Assembly (NCBI RefSeq): GCF_000422085.1
Contig: NC_021741.1
Location: 4,402,001-4,466,000 of the forward strand
Direction: 5' to 3'
DNA from: Serratia liquefaciens ATCC 27592
GTDB lineage: Bacteria; Pseudomonadota; Gammaproteobacteria; Enterobacterales; Enterobacteriaceae
Length of the DNA stretch: 64,000 bases
The notes under the pieces: model-generated
Told to the model about the DNA's origin: nothing
Database searches by the model: none
What the model saw: the letters and a program-made list of their open reading frames with translations, nothing else
In this document: positions 28,475-38,221 of the stretch, in pieces
Numbering within the stretch: the first letter of the stretch is position 1
Layout: each line of letters opens with the position of its first letter
Translations under genes and position numbers: made by a program

Positions 28475-30604
28475 ATGTCAATTCTTTTTCGTCTTTCGCT
28501 GTTGGCGGCTTCCGTTGCCATGGCGCTGCCAGTCCTTGCTGCTGATAATAAATCTCAAAATGATGCGCCAGCCGACACTATTACCGTCGTCGGCAACTGG
28601 CTGGATAACCCGGATACCAGTTCGGTGTTGCTCAACCACCCCGGCGCACGTTCCATCGTGACCGAACAACAAATGCATGAACAAGGCGATCAGACCATTG
28701 CCGATACCCTGCGCGGCGTGCCTGGCGTGCAGGTGCGCGACAGCAACGGTACCGGCGGCAGCGATATTTCGCTCAACGTCGGCGTACGTGGCCTGACTTC
28801 TCGCCTTTCACCTCGCTCCACCATTTTGATGGACGGCGTCCCCTTGGCGGTCGCGCCTTACGGCCAGCCACAGCTGTCGATGGCACCGCTGTCGATTGGC
28901 AGCCTGCAATCGGTTGACGTGGTGCGCGGCGGTGGCGCGGTGCGTTACGGGCCGCAAAACGTCGGCGGCGTGATTAACTTCGTCACCAAGGACATCCCGA
29001 AAACCTTCGGTGGCGCGGCCAGCGTCCAGACCCAGGGGGCCAGCCACGGCGGCCTGAAAACCCTGACCAGCACCTCGCTCGGCGGCACCGCCGACAACGG
29101 TTTCGGTGCAGAGCTGCTGTATTCCGGCCTGCACGGCCAGGGCTATCGCGACAACAACGACAATACCGACATCGACGATTTCATGCTGAAAACGCGCTAT
29201 GCGTTTACCGATCGCGATGAGTTACTGGCCAATTTCCACTATTACGACGCAAAATCCGGTATGCCTGGCGGGCTGAGCAGCGCGCAGTATGCGCAAAATC
29301 CGTTCCAGTCGACCCGTCCGTGGGACCAGTTCGAAGGCCGCCGCAAGGATATGTCGTTCAAATATAAGCACCAGGAAGACGACAAGCAGTTCGAAGTGCT
29401 GACGTATTTCACCGACAGCTATCGCGGCAGCAGCATCGAATCGGAAGGCACCGGTAAAAACGCCGGGATGAAGCGTATGGTGTCTTACCCACGCCACTAC
29501 TCCACCTGGGCGATTGAACCCAGCTACTCGCAGGTCTTCCGTTTCTGGGACATGGCGCACGAGATCACCCTCGGCTACCGCTACCTGAACGAAACCATGG
29601 ATGAAAAAGCGTCCCGTTCAGCCTGGTACAACCCGGCAGATATCGGTTCTACGCCGGAAACGCCGGATTACTATCAGCACACCTCCGGCGGCACCGCAGC
29701 CCACGCACTCTACATTGACGACACCATTAACGTCGGCAACTGGACGGTTACGCCGGGCCTCCGCTATGAAAGCATCCGCACCCATGTGGACGATTCGTTC
29801 AACAACATCAGCCGCGAGAAGAGCTACAGCGAACCGCTGCCGTCACTGAACGTCATGTACCACATGTCAGACGCCTGGAAGCTGTTCGCCAACGCCAACA
29901 CCTCGTTCGGCAGCATGCAGTACTTCCAGCTGACCAAGGGTGGCAACGGCAACCAACCCGCGCCGGGCCTGACGGCGGAAAAAGCCCATACCTATGAATT
30001 CGGTACCCGTTATGACGACACCATCGTCAAAGCCGAGGCCACGCTGTTCTATATCGATTTCGATAACCAGCTGCAGTACATCAGCAACGACGTCGGCTGG
30101 ACCAACATGGGCGCCACCAAGCACAAGGGTATCGAGCTGGCGCTCAGCTACGATCTCAGCGAACTGAACCGCGCGCTGGATGGCGTAAGCGTCTATACCA
30201 GCTACACCTATACCAAAGCCAGCACCGACAAGGGCGACTTCGCCGGTAAGGATTTGCCGTTCTATTCACGCCAGGTGTATACCGTCGGCACCCGCTACGC
30301 CACCGGCAGTTGGGTGTGGAATCTGGACAGCTATGCCCAGTCCAAGCAGCACTCGCCGGGCACCGGGCCGGATTACGTCACGCAGGAAAGCGCCGACGGC
30401 CAGTTTGGCAACATCGCCGGGTATATGGTGTGGAATATGCGTGGTGAGTATAACTTCGGGCCGCAGCTGTCGAATCTGACGCTGGGTGCCGGGGTGAAAA
30501 ACCTGTTCGATCAGCGCTACTTCACCCGCTCCAACGACAACAACTTCGGCAAATACGTCGGTGAACCACGCACCTTCTTCGTGCAGGGTTCCGTGGCATT
30601 CTAA
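28475..30604 (+). CDS. TonB-dependent ferric siderophore receptor (FecA-like barrel)
   Basis: Outer membrane receptor of 709 residues. A signal peptide (cleavage after VLAA) is followed at once by a TonB box (DTITVVG), the plug domain (TLRGVPGVQVRD, VDVVRGGGAVRYGPQNVGG) and a 22-strand barrel ending in Phe. The plug resembles FecA, but the ~80-residue N-terminal signalling domain of FecA is missing and there are no fecIR-type genes, so it should not be a transducer. Regulation is probably by Fur. It is paired with the upstream binding-protein gene. Confidence 0.9.
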   Translation: MSILFRLSLLAASVAMALPVLAADNKSQNDAPADTITVVGNWLDNPDTSSVLLNHPGARSIVTEQQMHEQGDQTIADTLRGVPGVQVRDSNGTGGSDISLNVGVRGLTSRLSPRSTILMDGVPLAVAPYGQPQLSMAPLSIGSLQSVDVVRGGGAVRYGPQNVGGVINFVTKDIPKTFGGAASVQTQGASHGGLKTLTSTSLGGTADNGFGAELLYSGLHGQGYRDNNDNTDIDDFMLKTRYAFTDRDELLANFHYYDAKSGMPGGLSSAQYAQNPFQSTRPWDQFEGRRKDMSFKYKHQEDDKQFEVLTYFTDSYRGSSIESEGTGKNAGMKRMVSYPRHYSTWAIEPSYSQVFRFWDMAHEITLGYRYLNETMDEKASRSAWYNPADIGSTPETPDYYQHTSGGTAAHALYIDDTINVGNWTVTPGLRYESIRTHVDDSFNNISREKSYSEPLPSLNVMYHMSDAWKLFANANTSFGSMQYFQLTKGGNGNQPAPGLTAEKAHTYEFGTRYDDTIVKAEATLFYIDFDNQLQYISNDVGWTNMGATKHKGIELALSYDLSELNRALDGVSVYTSYTYTKASTDKGDFAGKDLPFYSRQVYTVGTRYATGSWVWNLDSYAQSKQHSPGTGPDYVTQESADGQFGNIAGYMVWNMRGEYNFGPQLSNLTLGAGVKNLFDQRYFTRSNDNNFGKYVGEPRTFFVQGSVAF

Positions 30605-30606
30605 GC

Positions 30607-30632
30607 ATCAGCGCCCTCTTCGGGGGCGCTGA
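30607..30632. terminator. Hairpin between convergent receptor and abgR genes
   Basis: ATCAGCGCCC / GGGCGCTGAT stem with a short loop, positioned between the ends of two convergent genes. It lacks a long T run. Confidence 0.6.
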
Positions 30633-30634
30633 TC

Positions 30635-31531
30635 TCAGCGACAGTGCAGACGAAACAGGCGCGCCAGGTGTGCGCCCATCGGCGTCAGCGTGGTGTCCTT
30701 ACGCTGAATCAGATAAAACGTCGCCTTTGGCAAGCTTTCTTCCAGCGCCAGCGGCACCAGATGCTTACCCAGTATTGGGTCAGAGATCACATCTACCGAT
30801 AAAATACTGACGAAATCACTTTGCGCCACCAGGCTGGTGCAGGCCATAAATGTCTCACAGGTCACGCTGATTGACGGCGCCATTCCCAAATCCCCGAACA
30901 GATCGTGCAGCAGGCGATAGTAGCTGCCTTTGGGCGTCGGCATGGTCCAGTCGCAGTGCTGCAGCTGTTTCAGGGACGTCGCTCCTTCCATCGGATGCCC
31001 CTTGCGCACCACCACCTTGTACTCTTTTTCCATCAGCCGTTCGTACTGTAATTCATTGTCCAGGCTGCTGGGGTAATAAGTATTGACGGTAAAATCCAGC
31101 TCGCCCTGGCGCAGCTCCGGGATCATCGATACCAGCTGTCCTTCGACAATCCGTACTTTGACCTTCGGGTATTCACGATGAAACTGGGTGATAACCTGCG
31201 GCATGACGGTGCGCGCAATGCTGCCGCCTACGCCGATATTCACTGAACCACCCGCCAGCCCCAGCCGTTGCTGAATATCCTCCTGCGCCACCCGCAGCTC
31301 TTCGAGGATCAGGCTGGCATGCTGGAAAAAGTTATCGCCGCAGTCGGTCAGCACCACACCCTGGCTGCGGCGAATAAACAGCTTAGCCCCCAGCACCTGC
31401 TCCAACTCCTGAATCGACTTGGTTAACGCAGGCTGGGAAAGGCGTGAAGTGCGGCTGGCGGCGCGGATGCTGCCCTGGCGACTGACTTCTACAAACGCAC
31501 GTAATTGGTGCAATTTTATTGAGGCTGGCAT
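30635..31531 (-). CDS. abgR: LysR-type regulator AbgR
   Basis: LysR regulator of 298 residues, probable activator of the divergent abgABT genes. The N-terminal winged HTH is in LHQLRAFVEVSRQGSIRAAS with SQPALTKSIQELE. The effector domain has NIGVGGSIARTVMPQVI and DWTMPTPKGSYYRLL, closely resembling E. coli AbgR. The start MPASIKLHQL fits the LysR family; 12 more in-frame codons upstream are unlikely. The ~270 bases to abgA should hold both promoters and the AbgR site. Confidence 0.93.
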   Translation of the reverse strand: MPASIKLHQLRAFVEVSRQGSIRAASRTSRLSQPALTKSIQELEQVLGAKLFIRRSQGVVLTDCGDNFFQHASLILEELRVAQEDIQQRLGLAGGSVNIGVGGSIARTVMPQVITQFHREYPKVKVRIVEGQLVSMIPELRQGELDFTVNTYYPSSLDNELQYERLMEKEYKVVVRKGHPMEGATSLKQLQHCDWTMPTPKGSYYRLLHDLFGDLGMAPSISVTCETFMACTSLVAQSDFVSILSVDVISDPILGKHLVPLALEESLPKATFYLIQRKDTTLTPMGAHLARLFRLHCR

Positions 31532-31803
31532 AGGCAAATGGCGATAACCGTTATTTATCAATAGCAAGATATTGGCATCTTATTTAGCCTGATTCCATTG
31601 TGTACATTCGAAAAAAACAGAATATATAACCAAATTCTTATTTCGCTTAATTAAGCGCATTTTCTGCGCCGATAAGCGCTATTCGCGGCAGTTAGTCACT
31701 AAATACGTCTTTTTTTCATTAAATAGCTTCACCGTCTGATTTGGTTCAGCGCACCACTGCTGCCCGGCATTTACCTGGGCGCGATAACTTATGAGATATC
31801 AAA

Positions 31804-33120
31804 ATGAATAATCCGCTTTCGATGTTGGTGACCGATCTGTACCCGCAGCTGCAGGCCTGGCGGCGTGACTTTCACCGCTACGCCGAGTCCGGCTGGTTTG
31901 AGTTCCGCACCGCTACCCTGGTGGCGGAAGAGCTGGATCGACTGGGCTACCGCCTGCAACTGGGTCGTGAAGTGATTAACGCCGACGCCCGCATGGGGTT
32001 ACCGTCGGCCGAGGCTCTGCAGGCTCAGGAGCAGCGCGCCCGCGAACAGGGTGCGCTGGAAAAATGGCTGCCACATTTTTCCGGCGGCTTCGCCGGTATT
32101 GTCGCCACGCTGGATACCGGCCGTCCCGGGCCGGTGATCGCCTATCGCGTTGACATGGACGCGCTAGATCTCAACGAAAAGCTGCAGCCGGATCACCTGC
32201 CGTTTCGCGAAGGTTTTGCCTCCTGCAACAGCGGCATGATGCATGCATGCGGTCACGATGGCCACACCACCATCGGCCTGGGACTGGCACACGTTTTCAA
32301 AAGCCTGGAACCTCAGCTCAACGGCACCATCAAACTGATTTTCCAACCGGCGGAGGAAGGCACCCGAGGCGCAAAATCCATGGTGGAAGCCGGCGTAGTG
32401 GACGACGTTGATTTCTTCACTGCGGTGCATATCGGCACCGGCGTGCCGGCCGGCGAACTGGTGTGCGGCAGCGACAGCTTTATGGCGACCAGCAAACTCG
32501 ACGTCACCTACCGTGGCGTGGCCGCCCATGCGGGGGCCAAACCGGAAGATGGCCGCAATGCGCTGCTGGCGGCGGCACAGGCCACGCTGGGGCTGTACGC
32601 CATTCCACGCCACAGCGAAGGCAGCTCGCGCATCAACGTCGGTGTGCTGCAGGCAGGGACCGGTCGTAATGTGATCGCCGACCACGCATTTATGAAAGTA
32701 GAAACCCGCGGCGCCACCAATGCCATCAACGAATTTGTCTACCAGCAGGCGCTGAACGTGATTGAGGGCGCGGCAAAAATGCACGGCGTTGAGTGCGATA
32801 TCGCACTGATGGGCGCGGCGCAGAGCAGCAAACCGACCCAGCCGTGGGTGGACTACATTCACCGACAGGCGCAGGGCATTGCCGAACTGAGTTCGGTGGT
32901 CGACCGCCGCGAGCAGGCCGCCGGTTCAGAAGACGCAACCTACATGATGGAACGGGTGAAATCGCACGGCGGGCAGGCCTCGTACGTAATCTTCGGCACC
33001 GAGTTGAGCGCCGGGCACCACAATGAGAAGTTTGATTTTAACGAACAGGTCATGGCGGTGGCAGTGAAAACGCTGGCGTCGCTGGCGCTTAACCTGCCTA
33101 CTTTTGGGAGCCAAGCATGA
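31804..33120 (+). CDS. abgA: p-Aminobenzoyl-glutamate hydrolase subunit A
   Basis: M20-family metallopeptidase subunit of 438 residues that, with AbgB, cleaves the folate breakdown product p-aminobenzoyl-glutamate into p-aminobenzoate and glutamate. Metal-binding and fold motifs include [22 protein letters not shown] and the [11 protein letters not shown] segment with the catalytic glutamates. The stop overlaps the abgB ATG, which fits assembly of a heterodimer. Confidence 0.95.
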   Translation: MNNPLSMLVTDLYPQLQAWRRDFHRYAESGWFEFRTATLVAEELDRLGYRLQLGREVINADARMGLPSAEALQAQEQRAREQGALEKWLPHFSGGFAGIVATLDTGRPGPVIAYRVDMDALDLNEKLQPDHLPFREGFASCNSGMMHACGHDGHTTIGLGLAHVFKSLEPQLNGTIKLIFQPAEEGTRGAKSMVEAGVVDDVDFFTAVHIGTGVPAGELVCGSDSFMATSKLDVTYRGVAAHAGAKPEDGRNALLAAAQATLGLYAIPRHSEGSSRINVGVLQAGTGRNVIADHAFMKVETRGATNAINEFVYQQALNVIEGAAKMHGVECDIALMGAAQSSKPTQPWVDYIHRQAQGIAELSSVVDRREQAAGSEDATYMMERVKSHGGQASYVIFGTELSAGHHNEKFDFNEQVMAVAVKTLASLALNLPTFGSQA

Positions 33121-34568
33121 GCCATCCACAGCTGCTGAAATTTATCCATCACTACATTGACCAACACCAGCCGCGTTTTAGCGCACTGAGCGACAGTATC
33201 TGGGATCACCCGGAAACACGCTTTACCGAAACCTATTCTGCCAATTTGCTGGCCGATGCGCTGGAGCAAGAAGGTTTTACGCTTGAACGCGGCGTCGGCG
33301 GCATTGAAACCGCATTTATCGCCAGCTATGGCAGCGGCCAGCCGGTGATCGCCCTGCTGGGCGAGTACGACGCCCTTGCCGGATTAAGCCAACGGTCAGG
33401 CTGCGCCACGCCGCAACCGCTGGTCGAAAACGGGAACGGTCACGGCTGTGGTCACAACCTGTTGGGCACCGCCGCATTGGCGGGAGCCTTCGCGGTCAAA
33501 GCCTGGATGCAGCAACAGCACCTGACCGGCACCGTGCGTTTCTACGGCTGCCCTGGCGAAGAGGGCGGTTCCGGCAAAACCTTTATGGTACGCGAAGGGC
33601 TGTTCGATGACGCCGACGCCGCCCTCACCTGGCACCCCGAAGGCTTCAGCGGCATGTTCAATACCAGCACCCTGGCCAATATTCAGGCGGCGTTTCAGTT
33701 CAAGGGGGTCGCCGCGCACGCCGCCAACTCACCCCACCTTGGCCGCAGCGCGCTGGATGCCGTGACATTGATGAACACCGGTGCCAACTTCCTGCGTGAG
33801 CACATCGTGCAGGAAGCGCGATTGCACTATGCGGTTACCAATACCGGCGGCAGCTCGCCCAATGTGGTGCAAGCCGACGCCGAAGTGCTGTATCTGATCC
33901 GCGCGCCGCAGCTCGATCAAGCGCAGGATATTTACCAGCGAGTGATCAACATTGCCAAGGGTGCGGCGCTAATGACCGATACCCAAATGACGGTACGTTT
34001 CGACAAGGCCTGTTCCAACTATGTGCCAAACCGCAGTATGGAGCAGGTGATGTATCGCCACGTCTGTGGCTTCGGTCTGCCGGAGTACAGCGAGGAGGAG
34101 CGCAGCTTCGCCACCGAGATCCGCCAAACGCTGAACAAGGACGACCTGCGTAATGCCAAGTTGAATATCGCCCGGACTGGCGGGGCGGCCGGGCGTGAAT
34201 GGGTGCAAAACCTGGGCGACAAGGTACTGATGGATGAAGTCGCGCCTTATGTGGCCTCAGAAGATCTGCTGTACGGCTCCACCGACGTCGGCGACGTCAG
34301 TTGGGTGACGCCGACCGCTCAGTGCTTCAGCCCGTGCTTTGCGCTCGGCACCCCGCTGCACACCTGGCAACTGGTGGCGCAGGGCCGCACCTCTATTGCG
34401 CACAAGGGCATGTGCCTGGCAGGCAAGGTGATGGCGGCCACCGCCATCGATCTGTTGAGCGACAGCGCTCTGCTGGCGGAGTGCCGCCGCGAGTTCGAAC
34501 GTCAACGAACAGAACAGCCGTACAGTTGCCCAATCCCGTCGGGGGTTAAACCTTCGCCGTTAAAATAA
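33117..34568 (+). CDS. abgB: p-Aminobenzoyl-glutamate hydrolase subunit B
   Basis: M20-family subunit of 483 residues partnering Abg[26 protein letters not shown] and [12 protein letters not shown] are the family's metal and catalytic regions. It overlaps abgA by four bases and precedes abgT by about 100 bases, as in E. coli. Confidence 0.95.
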   Translation: MSHPQLLKFIHHYIDQHQPRFSALSDSIWDHPETRFTETYSANLLADALEQEGFTLERGVGGIETAFIASYGSGQPVIALLGEYDALAGLSQRSGCATPQPLVENGNGHGCGHNLLGTAALAGAFAVKAWMQQQHLTGTVRFYGCPGEEGGSGKTFMVREGLFDDADAALTWHPEGFSGMFNTSTLANIQAAFQFKGVAAHAANSPHLGRSALDAVTLMNTGANFLREHIVQEARLHYAVTNTGGSSPNVVQADAEVLYLIRAPQLDQAQDIYQRVINIAKGAALMTDTQMTVRFDKACSNYVPNRSMEQVMYRHVCGFGLPEYSEEERSFATEIRQTLNKDDLRNAKLNIARTGGAAGREWVQNLGDKVLMDEVAPYVASEDLLYGSTDVGDVSWVTPTAQCFSPCFALGTPLHTWQLVAQGRTSIAHKGMCLAGKVMAATAIDLLSDSALLAECRREFERQRTEQPYSCPIPSGVKPSPLK

Positions 34569-34670
34569 TGACAGAACGACACAGGCCCACCCACGGGCCT
34601 GTGAAAATAATTATAAATAAATCAAATAATAAAAAATAAACACAACAGGACAAACACAGAGGGTAAGACA

Positions 34671-36197
34671 ATGAGTGAGGCCACAACGTCAGTCAATAAA
34701 AGCCCCGGTCGCATTTTTTACTGGGTAGAACGCATCGGGAATAAAATCCCCAATCCTTTTTTACTGTTCGTCTATTTAATCGTTATTTTAATGCTGGCCA
34801 CAGCGCTGTTCTCCTGGCTGGACGTAGCAGTGAAGAACCCGGCCACCGGCGAGCTGATCAAGGTGAATAACCTGATGAGCGTAGCGGGCATGCAGTGGAT
34901 TTTCCCGAACATCATTCATAACTTCAGCAGCTTTGCGCCGCTGGGAGCCATTCTGGCACTGGTCATCGGCGCTGGGCTGGCAGAGAAAGTCGGGCTGTTG
35001 CAGGCGCTGATGTATAAAATGGCCTCACGCGTTAGCGCACGCTATGCCAGTTATATGGTGCTGTTTATCGCCTTCTTCAGCCACATTTCATCGGATGCCG
35101 CGCTGGTGGTGATGCCGCCACTCGGCGCACTGATGTTCCTTGCCGTGGGCCGCCATCCCATTGCCGGGCTATTGGCCGCTATTGCCGGGGTCGCTTCCGG
35201 CTTTACCGCCAACCTGCTGATCGTCACCACCGACGTGCTGCTGTCCGGTATCAGTACCGAGGCCACCAAAGCGGTAGACGCCGCCGTTCACGTCAGCGTG
35301 ATCGACAACTGGTACTTTATGGCCACCTCGGTGATCGTGCTGACCATCGCCGGCGCACTGCTGACCGATAAGTTTATTGAACCCAGGTTGCCGGAATGGC
35401 GCGGCAGCGCGGAAGACAAAATTGAAGCGCTAACCCCGCTGCAAAACCGTGGGCTGATGATGAGCGGCATCGCCGCACTGGTGTTTATCGCGATTATCGC
35501 CGCGCTGGTGGTGCCGGAAGCCGCCCCGCTGCGCGATCCCAAAACCGGTTCGGTGATCCCCTCGCCGTTCATCAAAGGCATTGTACCAATCATCATCCTG
35601 TTCTTTTTCACCGTCGGCATTACCTATGGCGTGGTCACCAAACAGATCCGACGGCCAGACGATATTCCCCACCACCTGACAGAGCCGATGAAGAGCATGG
35701 CCGGCTTTATCGTGATGGTGTTTCCGCTGTCGCAGTTCGTGGCGTTCTTTAACTGGAGCAACATGGGCAAGTTTATGGCCATCGGCCTGACCGACATGCT
35801 GGAAGCCGCCGGCATGAGCGGCGCACCGGCGTTCCTCGGCCTGATGTTCCTCTCTGCCTTCCTGTGCATGTTTATCGCCAGCGGTTCGGCCATCTGGTCG
35901 ATTCTGGCACCGATTTTTGTGCCGATGTTTATGCTGCTCGGCTTCCACCCGGCGTTCGCGCAGATGATCTTCCGCATTGCCGACTCCTCGGTGCTGCCGC
36001 TGGCACCGATGTCGCCATTCCTGCCGCTGTTCCTCGGTTTCCTGCAGCGTTACCGCAAAGACGCCCAGCTCGGCACCTATTACGTGCTGATCCTGCCGTA
36101 TCCGCTGGTGTTCTTTGCCGTGTGGATTTTACTGTTGCTGACGTGGTACGCACTCGGCCTGCCGATCGGGCCGGGGGTCTATCCGAAGATGGGGTAA
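34671..36197 (+). CDS. abgT: p-Aminobenzoyl-glutamate transporter AbgT
   Basis: Membrane transporter of 508 residues with about a dozen hydrophobic segments that imports p-aminobenzoyl-glutamate for AbgAB. The N-terminal WVERIGNKIPNPFLLFVYL and HISSDAALVVMPPLGA are typical of the AbgT family. The gene is intact. Its last 284 bases recur almost unchanged at 40941-41214, bracketing the CDI orphan array. Confidence 0.96.
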   Translation: MSEATTSVNKSPGRIFYWVERIGNKIPNPFLLFVYLIVILMLATALFSWLDVAVKNPATGELIKVNNLMSVAGMQWIFPNIIHNFSSFAPLGAILALVIGAGLAEKVGLLQALMYKMASRVSARYASYMVLFIAFFSHISSDAALVVMPPLGALMFLAVGRHPIAGLLAAIAGVASGFTANLLIVTTDVLLSGISTEATKAVDAAVHVSVIDNWYFMATSVIVLTIAGALLTDKFIEPRLPEWRGSAEDKIEALTPLQNRGLMMSGIAALVFIAIIAALVVPEAAPLRDPKTGSVIPSPFIKGIVPIIILFFFTVGITYGVVTKQIRRPDDIPHHLTEPMKSMAGFIVMVFPLSQFVAFFNWSNMGKFMAIGLTDMLEAAGMSGAPAFLGLMFLSAFLCMFIASGSAIWSILAPIFVPMFMLLGFHPAFAQMIFRIADSSVLPLAPMSPFLPLFLGFLQRYRKDAQLGTYYVLILPYPLVFFAVWILLLLTWYALGLPIGPGVYPKMG

Positions 36198-36205
36198 GCG
36201 TGGTC

Positions 36206-36230
36206 GGCCTCCCTTCGGGGGGGCCTGGCA
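36206..36230 (+). terminator. Hairpin after abgT
   Basis: GGCCTCCC-TTCG-GGGGGGCC-type stem with a stable TTCG loop just after the abgT stop. The right-hand copy of this region has a different hairpin (41221-41246). Confidence 0.65.
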
Positions 36231-36240
36231 CATTCAACTA

Positions 36241-36272
36241 TCAGAGATAATAGCCAATGCCGACATTAATAC
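36241..36272 (-). pseudogene. Remnant of the 3' end of an Ail/OmpX-type gene
   Basis: Read on the minus strand these bases encode a Val-Gly-Ile-Gly-Tyr-Tyr-Leu stop, matching the NIGIGYRF end of the intact Ail-like gene at 41260. The following sequence is no longer coding. It shows that the left repeat extends past abgT into the neighbouring gene. Confidence 0.65.
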
Positions 36273-36606
36273 TCTATAAAAATAAATGATTTATTAAAAT
36301 TTTTTATTTTACACAGCCTAAAAAATCTAACATTCTAAAAATAATAGCCACTAAAGAGAACTGGCGCCCTCCAGAAAAACAAAAAAACAGCCCTATAAAC
36401 TTGTTTAATAGAAAAACAAAACTCTCCTTTAGTTAAAAAACACTAATTAAATTACCAATTTAATTAATAGCAATGATAAAATTCAAAAAAACAACTATAA
36501 AAAAACGATTTAACGTATTTAAAAGCAAGCACCATAATTTCTCAATGCCATTTTCATCAGTGTGCCGAGAGACATCTCTAATCGAATGATGTCCATTTTT
36601 CACCCT
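36273..36606. other. AT-rich gene-free stretch left of the CDI orphan array
   Basis: About 330 bases of strongly AT-rich sequence with no reading frame I can support. It lies where the body of the duplicated Ail-like gene would be expected, and is probably decayed DNA. Confidence 0.5.
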
Positions 36607-36666
36607 ATTTTCTTATTCATTGGGTTAAGCACGGTAATACCTATGGTCAGAACGATTTTGCAAAGT
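36607..36666 (-). pseudogene. Remnant of the secreted-protein gene (signal peptide part)
   Basis: Minus-strand reading KRLCKIVLTIGITVLNPM parallels KRLCKTVLLPMNIGIAVL of the intact small gene at 37967. The start codon has become ATA and the frame stops soon after. This is the third copy of this signal-peptide family in the island. Confidence 0.6.
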
Positions 36667-36770
36667 CGTTTTATTTTTTATCTCTTCTATCTTAGCAAAC
36701 ACTCAAATCCCAATGACTAATGGAACGCCAGCGCCTGCCCCAGTTTTGCAAGAAAAAACAAATGGAAATG
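36667..36770 (-). pseudogene. Remnant of small membrane immunity gene with W-to-stop change
   Basis: Minus-strand reading SCKTGAGAGVPLVIGI, stop, VFAKIEEIKN matches ACKAGAGAGVSLGIGV-W-VFAKIEEIKK of the immunity gene at 37964-38214. The tryptophan codon TGG is TGA here. The 5' half is missing. Confidence 0.7.
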
Positions 36771-36801
36771 TTCAGCATTTCTCATTGCGTCTATTCATTT
36801 A

Positions 36802-37050
36802 TCAATCCTTCGGTGGTTCATTAGAGGATGATTTCTTATTAGCATTATACTCATCTATCTTTGCAAAAACCCATGAACCAACACCAGTTGCAACGCCAAC
36901 AATACCACTAACCACCAAAGAATCTTGAAGATATTGTTGGGTAAAGTGCAGTTGACCAAATTTGAAAAAATTAATAACACCCTTTGCTAATAAAATGAAC
37001 ACAAGAAAACACACAAAACAATAAATAATGCTAATAAGTAATTTTTTCAT
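36802..37050 (-). CDS. Small two-helix membrane protein, putative CDI immunity protein
   Basis: Protein of 82 residues (100 if a GTG at 37104 is used) with two hydrophobic helices and the C-terminal VASGVGSWVFAKIDEYN-type motif (here GVATGVGSWVFAKIDE). It is paralogous to the product of 37964-38214 and to the remnant at 36667-36770. It sits in the orphan CDI array without a recognisable toxin before it. The role as immunity to a membrane-acting toxin tip is inferred from position and paralogy. Confidence 0.6.
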   Translation of the reverse strand: MKKLLISIIYCFVCFLVFILLAKGVINFFKFGQLHFTQQYLQDSLVVSGIVGVATGVGSWVFAKIDEYNANKKSSSNEPPKD

Positions 37051-37104
37051 TTTAAACTTATGTAATGCCACATAAAAAAATAATATGATCACAACCGAGA
37101 TCAC

Positions 37105-37440
37105 TGCCCACGACCTTTCAGACCCTTTTATGACACTAGTTTAAGTCGTCACCGACAACATTAACATAGTTAAAATCACCTTATTTTCAAATGGTTAACT
37201 TAAATCACTTCAACACCAAATATGCCGCCACCCCAAAAAAATCCAGTTTCATAATTAATTAGTTGTACCAGTAACTTGCGATCCGCTTCACGTCAATAGT
37301 AAAATCGGCCACCCAGCAAGCCGATTTTATAATCGCACTTTTTATCTTCATCTACCTAAAACGTTGGAACAGGGGTTGCAACTGCTCAAGCCAGCAACTA
37401 TTACCCCCAAAAGTTATCGGGGGGAGAAATAGAATTAACA
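37105..37440. other. Intergenic stretch in the orphan array
   Basis: About 335 AT-rich bases without a convincing gene. It contains a terminator-like stem AAAATCGGC/GCCGATTTT at 37301-37328 that would close the immunity gene read leftward from 37755. Confidence 0.5.
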
Positions 37441-37755
37441 TCATTCATCATACTTATAGTTTATCTTGAAATCACCTTCAGATGAAATACTGAAATATAT
37501 ATTTGTTATATTTTTATTATGTTGTTTAACAAGATTATCTCTTAAACAAATAGCTGCTTTTGTAGCGGAAACAGAAATAGGTAAGCTTGGTATGTTCAAC
37601 GCAGGATAACGCTGGCCCCGGTATACACGCCAACCTTGACTACTGCTCATTTGGTCGAACAGTTCAATATCAACCCCAGCGACATCCCAAGGCTCAGTAC
37701 CGACAAATGCCAGCACCTCGTTAGCTATAAAGCTGTAGGCTTCTTCTATAGTCAT
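37441..37755 (-). CDS. Putative immunity protein, YezG/DUF600-like
   Basis: Soluble protein of 104 residues. An N-terminal helix (EEAYSFIANEVLAFV), WDVAGVDIEL, a central YRGQRYPAL and the C-terminal FSISSEGDFKINYKYDE resemble the YezG/DUF600 immunity family found beside polymorphic toxins. It begins 8 bases after the small secreted-protein gene, whose C-terminus may be a toxin leftover. Family assignment is by eye. Confidence 0.6.
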   Translation of the reverse strand: MTIEEAYSFIANEVLAFVGTEPWDVAGVDIELFDQMSSSQGWRVYRGQRYPALNIPSLPISVSATKAAICLRDNLVKQHNKNITNIYFSISSEGDFKINYKYDE

Positions 37756-37763
37756 CGTCTATC

Positions 37764-37967
37764 TCACTGTATAAATGTGTATGTTTTAGGCACACCATCT
37801 ATGATGGCCGTCACCCTAAATGCATCGGGACGAACTCCTCCACCGTCCGGATATCCTACATCGAGTGTCCGCATTTCTTCGCCTGTGACAGCACCAGCAC
37901 TCAGGGGGCTAAGCACTGCAATACCGATGTTCATCGGTAGCAAAACAGTCTTGCAAAGTCGTTTCAT
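37764..37967 (-). CDS. Small secreted protein of the 'EEMRTLD' family, possibly chimeric
   Basis: Protein of 67 residues with an N-terminal signal peptide (MKRLCKTVLLPMNIGIAVL, cleavage near SAGA) and then VTGEEMRTLDVGYPDG, which matches the start of the larger secreted protein at 42609. After this the sequences diverge; the tail DAFRVTAIIDGVPKTYTFIQ does not match that protein and may derive from a toxin tip cognate to the downstream immunity gene. Its ATG overlaps the stop of the upstream immunity gene (ATGA). Confidence 0.6.
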   Translation of the reverse strand: MKRLCKTVLLPMNIGIAVLSPLSAGAVTGEEMRTLDVGYPDGGGVRPDAFRVTAIIDGVPKTYTFIQ

Positions 37968-38214
37968 TTTTTCTTTTTTATCTCTTCTATCTTAGCAAAC
38001 ACCCAAACCCCAATGCCTAATGAAACGCCAGCACCTGCTCCAGCTTTGCAAGCAAAAATAAACGTATCTAACCGATACTCAAAAACTCCATTACGAACGA
38101 AGAAAATTATTGGCGCGATAAAACTAGCTAAAATAGCTATGCCTATTATCAATAATGCACACGAAAAAAAAATAAATATAAAAACATTGAGAAACCTACA
38201 CGTTTATTTTTCAT
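37964..38214 (-). pseudogene. Small membrane immunity gene, frameshifted at a T9 run
   Basis: The ATG at 38214 overlaps the stop of the preceding toxin tip (ATGA), the classic cdiA-cdiI coupling. The frame starts MKNKRVGFSMFLYLFFF and breaks at a run of nine T (plus-strand A9, 38164-38172). One more T would continue as SCALLIIGIAILASF to the conserved GVWVFAKIEEIKK end, about 83 residues with two helices. It is paralogous to 36802-37050. It could be decayed, slippage-decoded, phase-variable or a sequencing error. Confidence 0.65.
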
Positions 38215-38221
38215 TTTTCAT

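Noticed and set aside
36713-36928. 71-codon plus-strand frame at the left edge of the orphan array
   Set aside because: Antisense to the immunity remnant and immunity gene, which have paralogues on the minus strand.
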